This document shows positions 1 to 6,716 of a stretch of DNA of 8,039 nucleotides, in pieces. A program made the translations under genes and the position numbers. The first letter of the stretch is position 1; every line of letters begins with the position of its first letter. The notes under the pieces are model-generated. The model had not been told where the DNA came from. It did not search any database and saw only the letters and a program-made list of their open reading frames with translations. Origin of the DNA: Candidatus Zixiibacteriota bacterium. GTDB lineage: Bacteria > Zixibacteria > MSB-5A5 > GN15 > JAAZOE01. The DNA lies in assembly GCA_012797915.1 (NCBI GenBank), contig JAAZOE010000071.1:1-8039 (forward strand), written 5' to 3'.

Positions 1-1196
1 CGTTTGCCGCCGTCGGGGGCAAGCCGGTGTTTATCGACCGGGGGGAAAAAGCGGAGCTGATCGACGCCGACGGCCGTCGGTATATCGACTTCTGCGGCAG
101 TTGGGGGCCGTTGATTCTGGGGCATGCCCATCCGGAAGTGCTGCAGGCGATCACCCAAACCGCCGCCCTGGGGACCAGTTTCGGAGCGTCCAGCCATTTG
201 GAAGTCGAATTGGCGGAGATGGTCATCGGCAAGGTCAAGCCGCTCCAGAAGGTGCGGTTCGTTTCCTCCGGCACCGAGGCGGTGATGTCGGCGATTCGTC
301 TGGCGCGCGGGTTCACCGGCCGGGACACAATCATCAAGTTCAACGGCTGTTATCACGGTCACAGCGACTATCTGCTGGTCAAGGCCGGCTCAGGGCTGGT
401 TACGTTCGGGGAGCCGTCGTCCAAGGGGGTCCCGGCTGATTTCGCGGCCCATACGCTGGTGGCGGACCTGAATGATCCCGATGGTGTCACGGCCCTTTTC
501 AAGAAGCACGGCGATCGAATCGCGGCGGTGATTATCGAGCCGATCCCGGCCAACAATGGATTGTTATTGCAGCGGCCGGAGTTTCTCAAGTTTCTGAGGG
601 GTATTACCATCAAGCACGGCGCGCTGTTGATCTTCGATGAGGTTATCTCCGGATTCCGGGTCGGCTGGGGTGGGGCGGCCGAAAAATACGGCATCGTTCC
701 CGATCTGATGACGTTCGGCAAAGTCATCGGAGGCGGTCTTCCGGTGGGGGCATTCGGCGGCCGGGCGGAGATCATGGACAGATTATCGCCCCTTGGTCCG
801 GTCTATCAGGCCGGGACGCTGTCGGGCAATCCGGTGGCGATGGCGGCGGGACTGAAAACGCTGCAAATCCTCGAACGGGACAATGGGTACGCCAGACTCG
901 AGGAGCTGGGGGCGTATTTCGAGGGGGCGCTGAACGAGGCGTTGAAAAAGGTCACCGCGCGAATTATCCGGGTCGGTTCGATCCTCTGGATTGTATACCA
1001 GAAAGAGACGCCGCATCGGGCGGACAAGATCGAAACGGCGGCGATCGACACCTTCAACCGCGACCATCGGGCGATACTGGACCGGGGGGTCTACCTGCCG
1101 CCGTCGGGATACGAGGTGATGTTTGTGTCGCTGGCGCATACGAAAGAGATGCTCGATCGGGCGGCGAAGATTATCGGCGAGGTGTCGGGGTCGTAA
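1..1196 (+). CDS. hemL: Glutamate-1-semialdehyde 2,1-aminomutase, 5'-truncated by window edge
   Basis: This PLP-dependent class III aminotransferase-fold enzyme isomerises glutamate-1-semialdehyde to 5-aminolevulinate, the last step of the C5 route to tetrapyrroles, in the cytoplasm. The frame is already open at base 3 (reads FAAVGGKPVFID), matching the family about 25-30 residues from its N-terminus, so the true start lies upstream; the GTG at 27 is internal. About 397 residues are visible. Seen: SWGPLILGH near the start; SSGTEAVMSAIRLARG (phosphate-binding region); CYHGHSD at 348-368; DEVISGFRVGWGG; the PLP lysine in FGKVIGGGLPVGAFGG (Lys codon 720-722); YQAGTLSGNP; and the conserved Glu of PPSGYEV (codon 1113-1115). 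The last two motifs and the GKxIGGG context fit GSA aminomutase better than an ordinary aminotransferase. One variation: the usual EPxxGNxG stretch reads EPIPANNG. It ends in TAA three bases before the kinase start. Identity is very secure; only the N-terminus is missing. Confidence 0.96.
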   Translation, partial: FAAVGGKPVFIDRGEKAELIDADGRRYIDFCGSWGPLILGHAHPEVLQAITQTAALGTSFGASSHLEVELAEMVIGKVKPLQKVRFVSSGTEAVMSAIRLARGFTGRDTIIKFNGCYHGHSDYLLVKAGSGLVTFGEPSSKGVPADFAAHTLVADLNDPDGVTALFKKHGDRIAAVIIEPIPANNGLLLQRPEFLKFLRGITIKHGALLIFDEVISGFRVGWGGAAEKYGIVPDLMTFGKVIGGGLPVGAFGGRAEIMDRLSPLGPVYQAGTLSGNPVAMAAGLKTLQILERDNGYARLEELGAYFEGALNEALKKVTARIIRVGSILWIVYQKETPHRADKIETAAIDTFNRDHRAILDRGVYLPPSGYEVMFVSLAHTKEMLDRAAKIIGEVSGS

Positions 1197-1199
1197 CGG

Positions 1200-2549
1200 A
1201 TGTTTTTGAATCATGATCGTCAGCCGGCGCGCCGGGCGCTGGTCATCTTCGTTCTCCTGGTCGTATTCTGTATGGCCCAGCTTTCCTGGTGGATCATTTT
1301 CCAGATCAAGGCCGGCGAGACTCAGCGCGAGCTCTGCCTCCGGAACGCGCAGGAGAAAGGGGTCTTGGCGGCCGCCCTGGTCAACGACCGCTTCCGGCGG
1401 CTGAGTCATGCCGCCCAACGGATTTATATCCGCAACCTGTCCGATACGGTCCTCATGAGCGGGGAGTTGTATCTTCTGTTGGAGGATCCGGCGATGGCCG
1501 GGTACTCGGTGGCGGTCGGCGGCGGCGAACCGGTTATTCGCGGCGGACGGCTCGATTCGACCTTCTATCACACCATCGCCGGCGGCGCGGTGGTGTATTT
1601 TAATGCGGCCTACCCGATGGGGGTGATTTCATCGTCGGGTACCGGCCTGTTGTTTTCGGTCTCCGGCCGACACGGCGGCGTCGGGGACCGCTGGGTGACC
1701 CCGGAGATGTATGCCGTCTCGCCGGGACTGCTGGCCCAAATCGACGACCGGGCGCGCCGGACGGTCACCATGTTCGCCTTCGAGGGGGGATTTTTCTTCC
1801 TGGTGATGCTGGCGGGGGCGTACCTGATTTACCGGACGTTCCGTCGGGCGGAGGAGCTCAAGTTCGCCCAGCATAATTTCCTGCATTCGGTGACCCATGA
1901 ATTGAAGGCGCCGGTAGCCTCGATCAGGCTGTACGCACAGACAATCATGACCGGCAGGATCGCCCCGGAGCGGGCGCAGGAACTGTGGCCGAAGATAATC
2001 GACGACTGCGACCGTCTGGAGGGGCTGATCGACAACGTCCTCGAAGCCGGGCATTTTACTCGTGACGGATACAAGCTTAAATTGAGCCCGACCAACCTGG
2101 CCGATGATCTCAACGAATACTTGGACGATCTCACGCCGTTCGTGAAACGGCACGGCGGGACAATCGTCCGGACAATGGTCGACCGGGTTATGGTCGCCAC
2201 GGATTATCAGGCGTTGCGCCGGGTGGTCACGGCGCTGGTCGACAACGCGATCAAATACAGCCCGGCCGGACGGCGGGAGATCGCCGTGACACTGGAAAGC
2301 GACGGCCGTCATTGTCGTTTGTCCGTTCGCGACCGGGGGCAAGGGATAGCTCGGGAGGAACAACCGAAGATATTCGACCGTTTTTACCGGGGTATTGACG
2401 ACGCCGACCGGCAGGTGCGCGGGACCGGACTGGGGTTGTTTCTGGTGCGGGAGATTGTCGAGGCGCACGGCGGCGAGGTGACGGTTCATTCGGACGGCCG
2501 CGACCACGGTTCCACGTTTCTCATCACCCTTCCCGTGGCGGAAGCATGA
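1200..2549 (+). CDS. Membrane-bound sensor histidine kinase (HisKA/HATPase_c), embedded in heme operon
   Basis: This 449-residue kinase probably autophosphorylates and passes the phosphate to the regulator encoded next. The N-terminus is Arg-rich and followed by a hydrophobic segment at about 13-36. A second segment lies at about 190-212 and is followed by Arg/Lys, so residues of about 37-189 should be extracytoplasmic. I recognise no known sensor fold there and no obvious heme or metal motif. The DHp domain has the H-box SVTHELKAPVASIR with phospho-acceptor His233 (codon 1896-1898). The ATPase domain shows an N-box (ALVDNAIKYSP, Asn349), a G1 box (VRDRGQGI, Asp378), an F-box (FDRFYRG) and a G2 box (GTGLGLFLVREIVEAHGG, 408-425). 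Only about 20 residues separate the second membrane segment from His233, so no HAMP domain fits. The H+4 residue is Ala237 instead of the common Thr/Asn. The ATG follows hemL by 3 bases, with GGGG at 1187-1190 as a possible ribosome site; the stop overlaps the next start (ATGA). The signal sensed is unknown. Confidence 0.93.
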   Translation: MFLNHDRQPARRALVIFVLLVVFCMAQLSWWIIFQIKAGETQRELCLRNAQEKGVLAAALVNDRFRRLSHAAQRIYIRNLSDTVLMSGELYLLLEDPAMAGYSVAVGGGEPVIRGGRLDSTFYHTIAGGAVVYFNAAYPMGVISSSGTGLLFSVSGRHGGVGDRWVTPEMYAVSPGLLAQIDDRARRTVTMFAFEGGFFFLVMLAGAYLIYRTFRRAEELKFAQHNFLHSVTHELKAPVASIRLYAQTIMTGRIAPERAQELWPKIIDDCDRLEGLIDNVLEAGHFTRDGYKLKLSPTNLADDLNEYLDDLTPFVKRHGGTIVRTMVDRVMVATDYQALRRVVTALVDNAIKYSPAGRREIAVTLESDGRHCRLSVRDRGQGIAREEQPKIFDRFYRGIDDADRQVRGTGLGLFLVREIVEAHGGEVTVHSDGRDHGSTFLITLPVAEA

Positions 2550-3262
2550 AGAAGAAAATTTTGGTCGTCGAGGACGACGAACATATTGCCGAAGGTTTGG
2601 TGTTGAATCTGGAGGCGGACGGCTACGAGGTCGCTGTCGCCGGGGATGGCCAGAGCGGTCTGGAGATGTGGCGGCGGGGGGCGTTCGACCTGATCGTTCT
2701 GGATGTCATGCTGCCCGGCAAGGATGGGCTGGAGGTCTGCCGGACGATCCGGGCCGAGGCGGGCCGGACGCCGGTGTTGTTTCTAACCGCCCGCGACCGG
2801 GACGAAGACCGGGTGGCCGGTTTTATGGCCGGGGGGGACGATTATCTGGCCAAACCGTTTAACCTGCAGGAATTGATGCTGCGGGTAGCGGCGATTTTCC
2901 GCCGTCAGGTTTGGTACGGCACCGACAGCCTGAAGACCGACCGGTACGAGTTCGCCGGGTATTGGGTCGATTTCAAGACCTATCGGGCCAAGGGGGTCGC
3001 CGGAGAAACCGAGTTGTCCCAGAAGGAATGCATGATTTTCAAGTTTCTGGCCGAACATGCCGGGGAGGTGGTCACCCGCGACATGATTCTGGATGCGGTC
3101 TGGGGATACAACGTGTATCCCTCCAGCCGGACGGTGGACAATTTTATCGTCCGTTTGCGTAAGCTGTTCGAACCGGACCCCTCGCGGCCGCGTTATATCC
3201 ATACGATGCATGGGGCCGGGTATCGGTTCACGCCCCAGGGAGACAGCGATGTCGAAGCATGA
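2546..3262 (+). CDS. OmpR/PhoB-family response regulator (receiver + winged helix)
   Basis: This 238-residue DNA-binding regulator is the likely partner of the kinase whose stop codon its ATG overlaps (ATGA at 2546-2549). The receiver domain (about 1-120) has the complete phosphorylation site: acidic pair Asp10/Asp11, phospho-acceptor Asp53 in VLDVMLPGKDG (codon 2702-2704), Thr81 in FLTARD, the switch aromatic Tyr100, and Lys103 in AKPF. After a linker, the C-terminal domain (about 130-230) shows a trans_reg_C winged helix: ELSQKECMIFKFL, then VVTRDMILDAVWG, the recognition-helix region SSRTVDNFIVRLRKLFE (194-209) and the wing MHGAGYRF. All catalytic residues are intact, so an active phosphorylation-dependent transcription factor is expected. 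Its targets are not visible; no repeated operator-like motif can be assigned because the window contains no intergenic region. Control of the heme operon or of heme-using respiratory genes is an inference from position only. The last 14 bases overlap the hemE start. Confidence 0.95.
   Translation: MKKKILVVEDDEHIAEGLVLNLEADGYEVAVAGDGQSGLEMWRRGAFDLIVLDVMLPGKDGLEVCRTIRAEAGRTPVLFLTARDRDEDRVAGFMAGGDDYLAKPFNLQELMLRVAAIFRRQVWYGTDSLKTDRYEFAGYWVDFKTYRAKGVAGETELSQKECMIFKFLAEHAGEVVTRDMILDAVWGYNVYPSSRTVDNFIVRLRKLFEPDPSRPRYIHTMHGAGYRFTPQGDSDVEA
3237..3243 (+). promoter_or_regulatory. Ribosome binding site for hemE
   Basis: AGGGAGA lies 5 bases before the ATG at 3249 and inside the 3' end of the response-regulator gene. 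It decides the hemE start. The reading frame is open further upstream, but only the 3249 ATG has a strong Shine-Dalgarno match and gives a family-typical N-terminus. Confidence 0.7.
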
Positions 3263-4277
3263 TTTTATACAGGCCGCCTTTGGCCAGCCGCACGAGCGGA
3301 CGCCGATCTGGGTGATGCGCCAGGCCGGGCGGTATCTGCCGGCCTACCGGGCGGTGCGGGATACGGTGTCGTTTTCCGAGTTGTGCCGCAGTCCGAAACT
3401 GATGGCCGAGGTGACCGGCCAGCCGATCGATATTTTCGGATTCGATGCCGCCATTCTGTTTTCCGATATCCTTCTTCCCCTGGAGCCGATGGGGGTCACG
3501 GTCACCTATGCCGAGGGAGGACCGACGGTGCTTCCGCCGGTACGCCGTCCCGAGGACGCGCTGGCGTTACGCGCCTATAATCCCGGCGACGAGATGCGGC
3601 ACGTGTTGGAGGGGGTCCGCGAAATCAAGAAGCGCCTCAATGACGTCGTGCCGCTGATCGGATTCTGCGGATCGCCGTTCACGCTGTTGACCTATCTGGT
3701 CGAAGGGGGCGGGTCATCGAGTTTTACCGAGATCAAGAAGTTCATATATAATTATCCCCGCGAGGCGGCGGCGCTGCTGGACAAACTGGCCGACATATCG
3801 GGTCAATACCTGAAACGGCAGATCGAGGCGGGGGTCGACGCGGTCCAGCTGTTCGACACCTGGGGAGGCATCCTGTCTCCGCAAGCCTACCGTCAGTTTT
3901 CCCTTCCCTACATCAAGACGGTATTCGACATGTGCAAAACCAGGGATATCCCCCGGATATTGTATCTCAATTTCACCCGGCCGTATCTGACGGCGTTGGC
4001 GGAGCTGGACTGCGAGGTGGTCAGTGTCGACTGGCGGACGGATCTGGCCGAAGCGACGCAAATTCTCGATGGGAAGGCGATTCAGGGGAATCTCGACCCG
4101 CAGGTGTTGTTCGGCCCGGCCGAACTGGTTCGGACGGAAACGCGCCGGATTCTGCAGGTTATGGAAAAGAAGGACGGATTCATTTTCAATCTGGGACACG
4201 GTATCCTGCCGAAGACACCGGTGGAGAACGTTCAGGTTTTGGTGGAAACCGTCCATGCCGAGGCGAGGCCGAAGTGA
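3249..4277 (+). CDS. hemE: Uroporphyrinogen decarboxylase
   Basis: This cytoplasmic, cofactor-free enzyme removes the four acetate carboxyls of uroporphyrinogen III to give coproporphyrinogen III. The 342-residue product is close to the usual size of about 350. The first family signature, PIWVMRQAGRYLPAYR, carries the substrate-binding arginines Arg24 and Arg28. FDAAILFSDILLPLEPMG carries the catalytic Asp73 (Asp86 in the human enzyme). The second signature is GFCGSPFTLLTYLVEGGGS, with Tyr149 in the place of the active-site Tyr. FNLGHGILPKTPVENV carries His317, the counterpart of the human C-terminal active-site His. The start at 3249 is chosen from its Shine-Dalgarno site and because the URO-D alignment begins there; the same frame runs open back to 3093 but that part is regulator sequence read out of frame. 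It overlaps the regulator by 14 bases and its stop overlaps the GTG start of hemN, so it is probably translated together with both. No missing key residue was found. Confidence 0.97.
   Translation: MSKHDFIQAAFGQPHERTPIWVMRQAGRYLPAYRAVRDTVSFSELCRSPKLMAEVTGQPIDIFGFDAAILFSDILLPLEPMGVTVTYAEGGPTVLPPVRRPEDALALRAYNPGDEMRHVLEGVREIKKRLNDVVPLIGFCGSPFTLLTYLVEGGGSSSFTEIKKFIYNYPREAAALLDKLADISGQYLKRQIEAGVDAVQLFDTWGGILSPQAYRQFSLPYIKTVFDMCKTRDIPRILYLNFTRPYLTALAELDCEVVSVDWRTDLAEATQILDGKAIQGNLDPQVLFGPAELVRTETRRILQVMEKKDGFIFNLGHGILPKTPVENVQVLVETVHAEARPK
4265..4268 (+). promoter_or_regulatory. Ribosome binding site for hemN
   Basis: GAGG lies 5 bases before the GTG at 4274, within the last codons of hemE. Together with the GTGA overlap it supports a GTG start for hemN and translational coupling to hemE. 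Confidence 0.55.
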
Positions 4278-5662
4278 GTGAGAGTGTCGAAAAAGTCAGC
4301 CGGGAGTTGTTGAAGAAGTACGACCGTCCCGGGCCGCGATATACCAGTTATCCGACCGCTCCGGAATGGTCGGCCGATTTCGGTCCCGAGGACTACCGGA
4401 AGGCATTGCGACAGGTGGCGGCGGAAAACGATCCGTTGTCCCTCTATTTTCATATCCCCTTCTGTAAAGAACGATGCCGATACTGCGGTTGCACGACGGT
4501 CATCACCCAGAACAGCGACCGGGTGGAAAAATACTTGGCTCACCTCGACCGGGAAATGGAACTGACGGCATCGCATTTTCCGATACGCAAGCGGGTGATG
4601 CAGATGCATTGGGGAGGCGGCACGCCGACCCATCTGACGCTGACGCAGATCGAACGGCTCCATCGGTCGATTGCCGACCGGTTCGAGCTCGATCCCGGCG
4701 GAGAGACAGCGATCGAGGTCGACCCGAGGGTGACCTCCCACGAACAGTTGCGGCTGTTGCGGTCTTTGGGATTCAACCGGATATCGCTGGGGGTGCAGGA
4801 TTTGACCCCCAAGGTACAGGAAGCGATTGGGCGGAACCAGACGGCGGAGGAGACGGTCGCCCTCTTCAACTACTGCCGGGAGATCGGCTTCACCGGGATC
4901 AACGTCGACCTGATTTACGGCCTGCCGTATCAGACGGTGGAGAATTTCGCGGCCACCATCGCCGAGGTTATCCGGCTCGGGGCCGACCGGGTGGCGGTGT
5001 ACAGTTTCGCTTACCTTCCGGATCTTCGTCCGCATCAGCGGCTGATTCTTCCCGGATGGCTGCCCTCGGCGGAGATGAAGTATGACCTCTTCGCCACGGC
5101 GGTGGATAAATTCCTCGAGGGCGGGTACGTGCAAATCGGCATGGACCATTTCGCCCGGCCGACCGACGAACTGGCCAGGGCGCTGGAAAAGGGGCGGTTG
5201 TATCGGAATTTCATGGGGTACACCACGCGGTCGACCCGCGATTCGATCGGCTTCGGGATGTCGGCCATCGGCGAACTGGCCCATACCTTCACCCAGAACC
5301 TGTCCCGGCTCGACGCCTACGGCGCGGCGATCGAGTCCGGCCGTTTGGCGACGTATCGCGGCTGGCGGCTGAGTCCCGACGACCGGATCCGTCAGCAGGC
5401 GATTTTATCGCTCATGTGCAATTTCGTTCTCCATTTCGATGATATGGACGCCCGGTTCCAGATTGTCAGCCGCGAATATTTCGGCCCCGAGTTGGGGGAA
5501 TTGCAGACCTTTATCGATGACGGGCTTTTGACCGTCGATGACGACCGGGTGACGGTGCTGCCGAAAGGACGGATATTCGTCCGCAACATCGCCATGGTGT
5601 TCGACGCCTACCTGAAAAAGGACGGGAAGGAAGGCGGGCCGGTCTTTTCGCGGACCATTTAG
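4274..5662 (+). CDS. hemN: Oxygen-independent coproporphyrinogen III dehydrogenase (radical SAM)
   Basis: This cytoplasmic radical SAM enzyme oxidatively decarboxylates two propionates of coproporphyrinogen III to give protoporphyrinogen IX, using two SAM and no oxygen. The 462-residue length matches E. coli HemN (457), which argues for true HemN over the shorter HemW paralogue. The GTG start at 4274 overlaps the hemE stop and gives the typical KYDRPGPRYTSYPTAPEW opening. HIPFCKERCRYCGC supplies the cluster cysteines 64, 68 and 71, plus the HemN-specific fourth Cys73. Tyr58 precedes them as in E. coli (Tyr56). Also seen are GGGTPTHL (114-121), IEVDPR with Glu148, SLGVQD, NVDLIYGLP, IGMDHFARPTDEL, and the C-terminal HemN domain with FGMSAIG and ICNF-like MCNF. 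The segment equivalent to E. coli NFQGYTT reads NFMGYTT, so the residue matching Gln311 is Met314. It ends in TAG, 16 bases before hemH. Confidence 0.96.
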   Translation: MSESVEKVSRELLKKYDRPGPRYTSYPTAPEWSADFGPEDYRKALRQVAAENDPLSLYFHIPFCKERCRYCGCTTVITQNSDRVEKYLAHLDREMELTASHFPIRKRVMQMHWGGGTPTHLTLTQIERLHRSIADRFELDPGGETAIEVDPRVTSHEQLRLLRSLGFNRISLGVQDLTPKVQEAIGRNQTAEETVALFNYCREIGFTGINVDLIYGLPYQTVENFAATIAEVIRLGADRVAVYSFAYLPDLRPHQRLILPGWLPSAEMKYDLFATAVDKFLEGGYVQIGMDHFARPTDELARALEKGRLYRNFMGYTTRSTRDSIGFGMSAIGELAHTFTQNLSRLDAYGAAIESGRLATYRGWRLSPDDRIRQQAILSLMCNFVLHFDDMDARFQIVSREYFGPELGELQTFIDDGLLTVDDDRVTVLPKGRIFVRNIAMVFDAYLKKDGKEGGPVFSRTI

Positions 5663-5666
5663 CCGC

Positions 5667-5673
5667 AGGCGGG
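5667..5673 (+). promoter_or_regulatory. Ribosome binding site for hemH
   Basis: AGGCGGG sits 5 bases before the ATG at 5679, in the 16-base gap after hemN, the largest gap in the window. It supports this start over the next possible start codons inside the gene. Confidence 0.55.
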
Positions 5674-5678
5674 ATATC

Positions 5679-6716
5679 ATGATCGATACGCTGCGTCGTC
5701 ATCCCCGATACCTCGAACATCCGGCCGACCGGTATGATTTCACGGCCGACAAGTGGGGCATCCTGTTTCTGAACATGGGCGGCCCGGAGACGGTCGACGA
5801 CGTCCGTGAATATCTTGCCAATATCTTTTCCGATCCGCTGATCATCCGCTTGCCGATGTCGTGGCTGCTGCAAAAACCGCTGGCCCGGTTTATCGCCTCG
5901 CGCCGCGCGCCGAAAGTGGCCCGACGGTATCATGAAATCGGGGGCGGGTCGCCGCTTCTCAAATGGACGCTTTTGCAGGCCGATGGCGTAGAGGAGATTT
6001 TAAAGGAGAAGTATCCGGACATCGAGACCTTTGTCGGGATGCGGTATCTCCGGCCGTATATCGGCGCGGAACTGGACACGGCCCTGCTCACCGGGCGGAG
6101 GCATATCGTCCTGATGTCGTTGTATCCGCAGTATTGTCTGGCCACGACGGGGACGGCGGTCGGCGAGGTGATTCGCTGGCTGGACGACAACCCGGAGGCC
6201 GATCTGACGGTATCGCTGATCGACGGGTGGCATGACCGTCCGGAATATATCGCCTTGCTGCGGGAGCGAATCGCCGGAGCAATGGCGCAGGTAGACGGGA
6301 CGCCGGCCAAGCTGGTCATATCCGCGCATGCCATCCCGCAAAAACTGGCGGATTCCGGCGATCCGTATCTGGAACAGGTTCGTCGAACGGCCGCGCTGGC
6401 GGGAGCGGGGTACGATACTATCCTGACGTTCCAATCCCGGACCGGTCCGGTGGCTTGGGTCGGGCCGGATACGCTGGAGACGGTCAAGACCCTCGGCCGG
6501 CAGGGAGTCAGCGACCTGGTGGTGCTGCCGATCAGTTTCGTCTCCGATCATATCGAGACGCTGCATGAGATCGATATCGAACTGCGGGAAGCGGCGCTCT
6601 CTTCCGGTGTGCAACGGTTCGTACGGACGGAATCGTTCAACGACGATCCGAAATTCGCGGCCTTTTTGGCCGGATTGGTCGAAGAAAAAATCACGGGAAA
6701 GCGTCCGGCCTTATGA
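5679..6716 (+). CDS. hemH: Ferrochelatase (protoporphyrin ferrochelatase)
   Basis: This enzyme inserts Fe2+ into protoporphyrin IX to form protoheme, the final step of the pathway, and usually works in the cytoplasm or at the inner membrane face. The product is 345 residues, in the usual bacterial range. After about 26 N-terminal residues without a signal-peptide look, the fold starts with WGILFLNMGGPET. Next come GGGSPLLKWT and the substrate-proximal FVGMRYLRPYI, then LMSLYPQYCLATTGTA. LVISAHAIPQKL carries the metal-binding His217 (codon 6327-6329), and the signature PISFVSDHIETLHEIDIE carries Glu293. These match the invariant His and Glu of ferrochelatases. There is no C-terminal cysteine cluster, so no [2Fe-2S] site of the animal type is expected. 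Ferrochelatase and coproporphyrin ferrochelatase are homologous; HemN and a HemY-type oxidase beside it favour protoporphyrin as substrate. Its TGA overlaps the next ATG (ATGA). Confidence 0.95.
   Translation: MIDTLRRHPRYLEHPADRYDFTADKWGILFLNMGGPETVDDVREYLANIFSDPLIIRLPMSWLLQKPLARFIASRRAPKVARRYHEIGGGSPLLKWTLLQADGVEEILKEKYPDIETFVGMRYLRPYIGAELDTALLTGRRHIVLMSLYPQYCLATTGTAVGEVIRWLDDNPEADLTVSLIDGWHDRPEYIALLRERIAGAMAQVDGTPAKLVISAHAIPQKLADSGDPYLEQVRRTAALAGAGYDTILTFQSRTGPVAWVGPDTLETVKTLGRQGVSDLVVLPISFVSDHIETLHEIDIELREAALSSGVQRFVRTESFNDDPKFAAFLAGLVEEKITGKRPAL

Noticed and set aside
27..29. GTG as the start of hemL
   Set aside because: The frame continues upstream to base 3 with residues matching the family (AVGGKP before VFID), so the gene is cut by the window edge and this GTG is an internal Val codon.
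783..1571. Minus-strand open frame (262 codons) across the hemL/kinase junction
   Set aside because: It spans two well-supported genes on the opposite strand and shows no domain; treated as a shadow frame.
1629..2507. Minus-strand open frame (292 codons) opposite the kinase gene
   Set aside because: It is antisense to conserved HisKA/HATPase coding sequence, has atypical composition and no recognisable motif; a GC-driven shadow.
3093..3248. Extended N-terminus of hemE within the regulator gene
   Set aside because: The extra 52 residues are the regulator's DNA-binding region read in another frame. The URO-D family begins near the ATG at 3249, which has a strong ribosome site.
3932..4273. Extended N-terminus of hemN within hemE
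   Set aside because: The upstream part is low-complexity Gly/Arg-rich translation of hemE codons in the wrong frame. The GTG at 4274 gives a HemN of standard length.
4232..5284. Long minus-strand open frame (350 codons) opposite hemN
   Set aside because: Its product is Arg/Pro/His-rich with no recognisable domain, and it lies antisense to a securely identified gene in GC-rich DNA, where such shadow frames are common.
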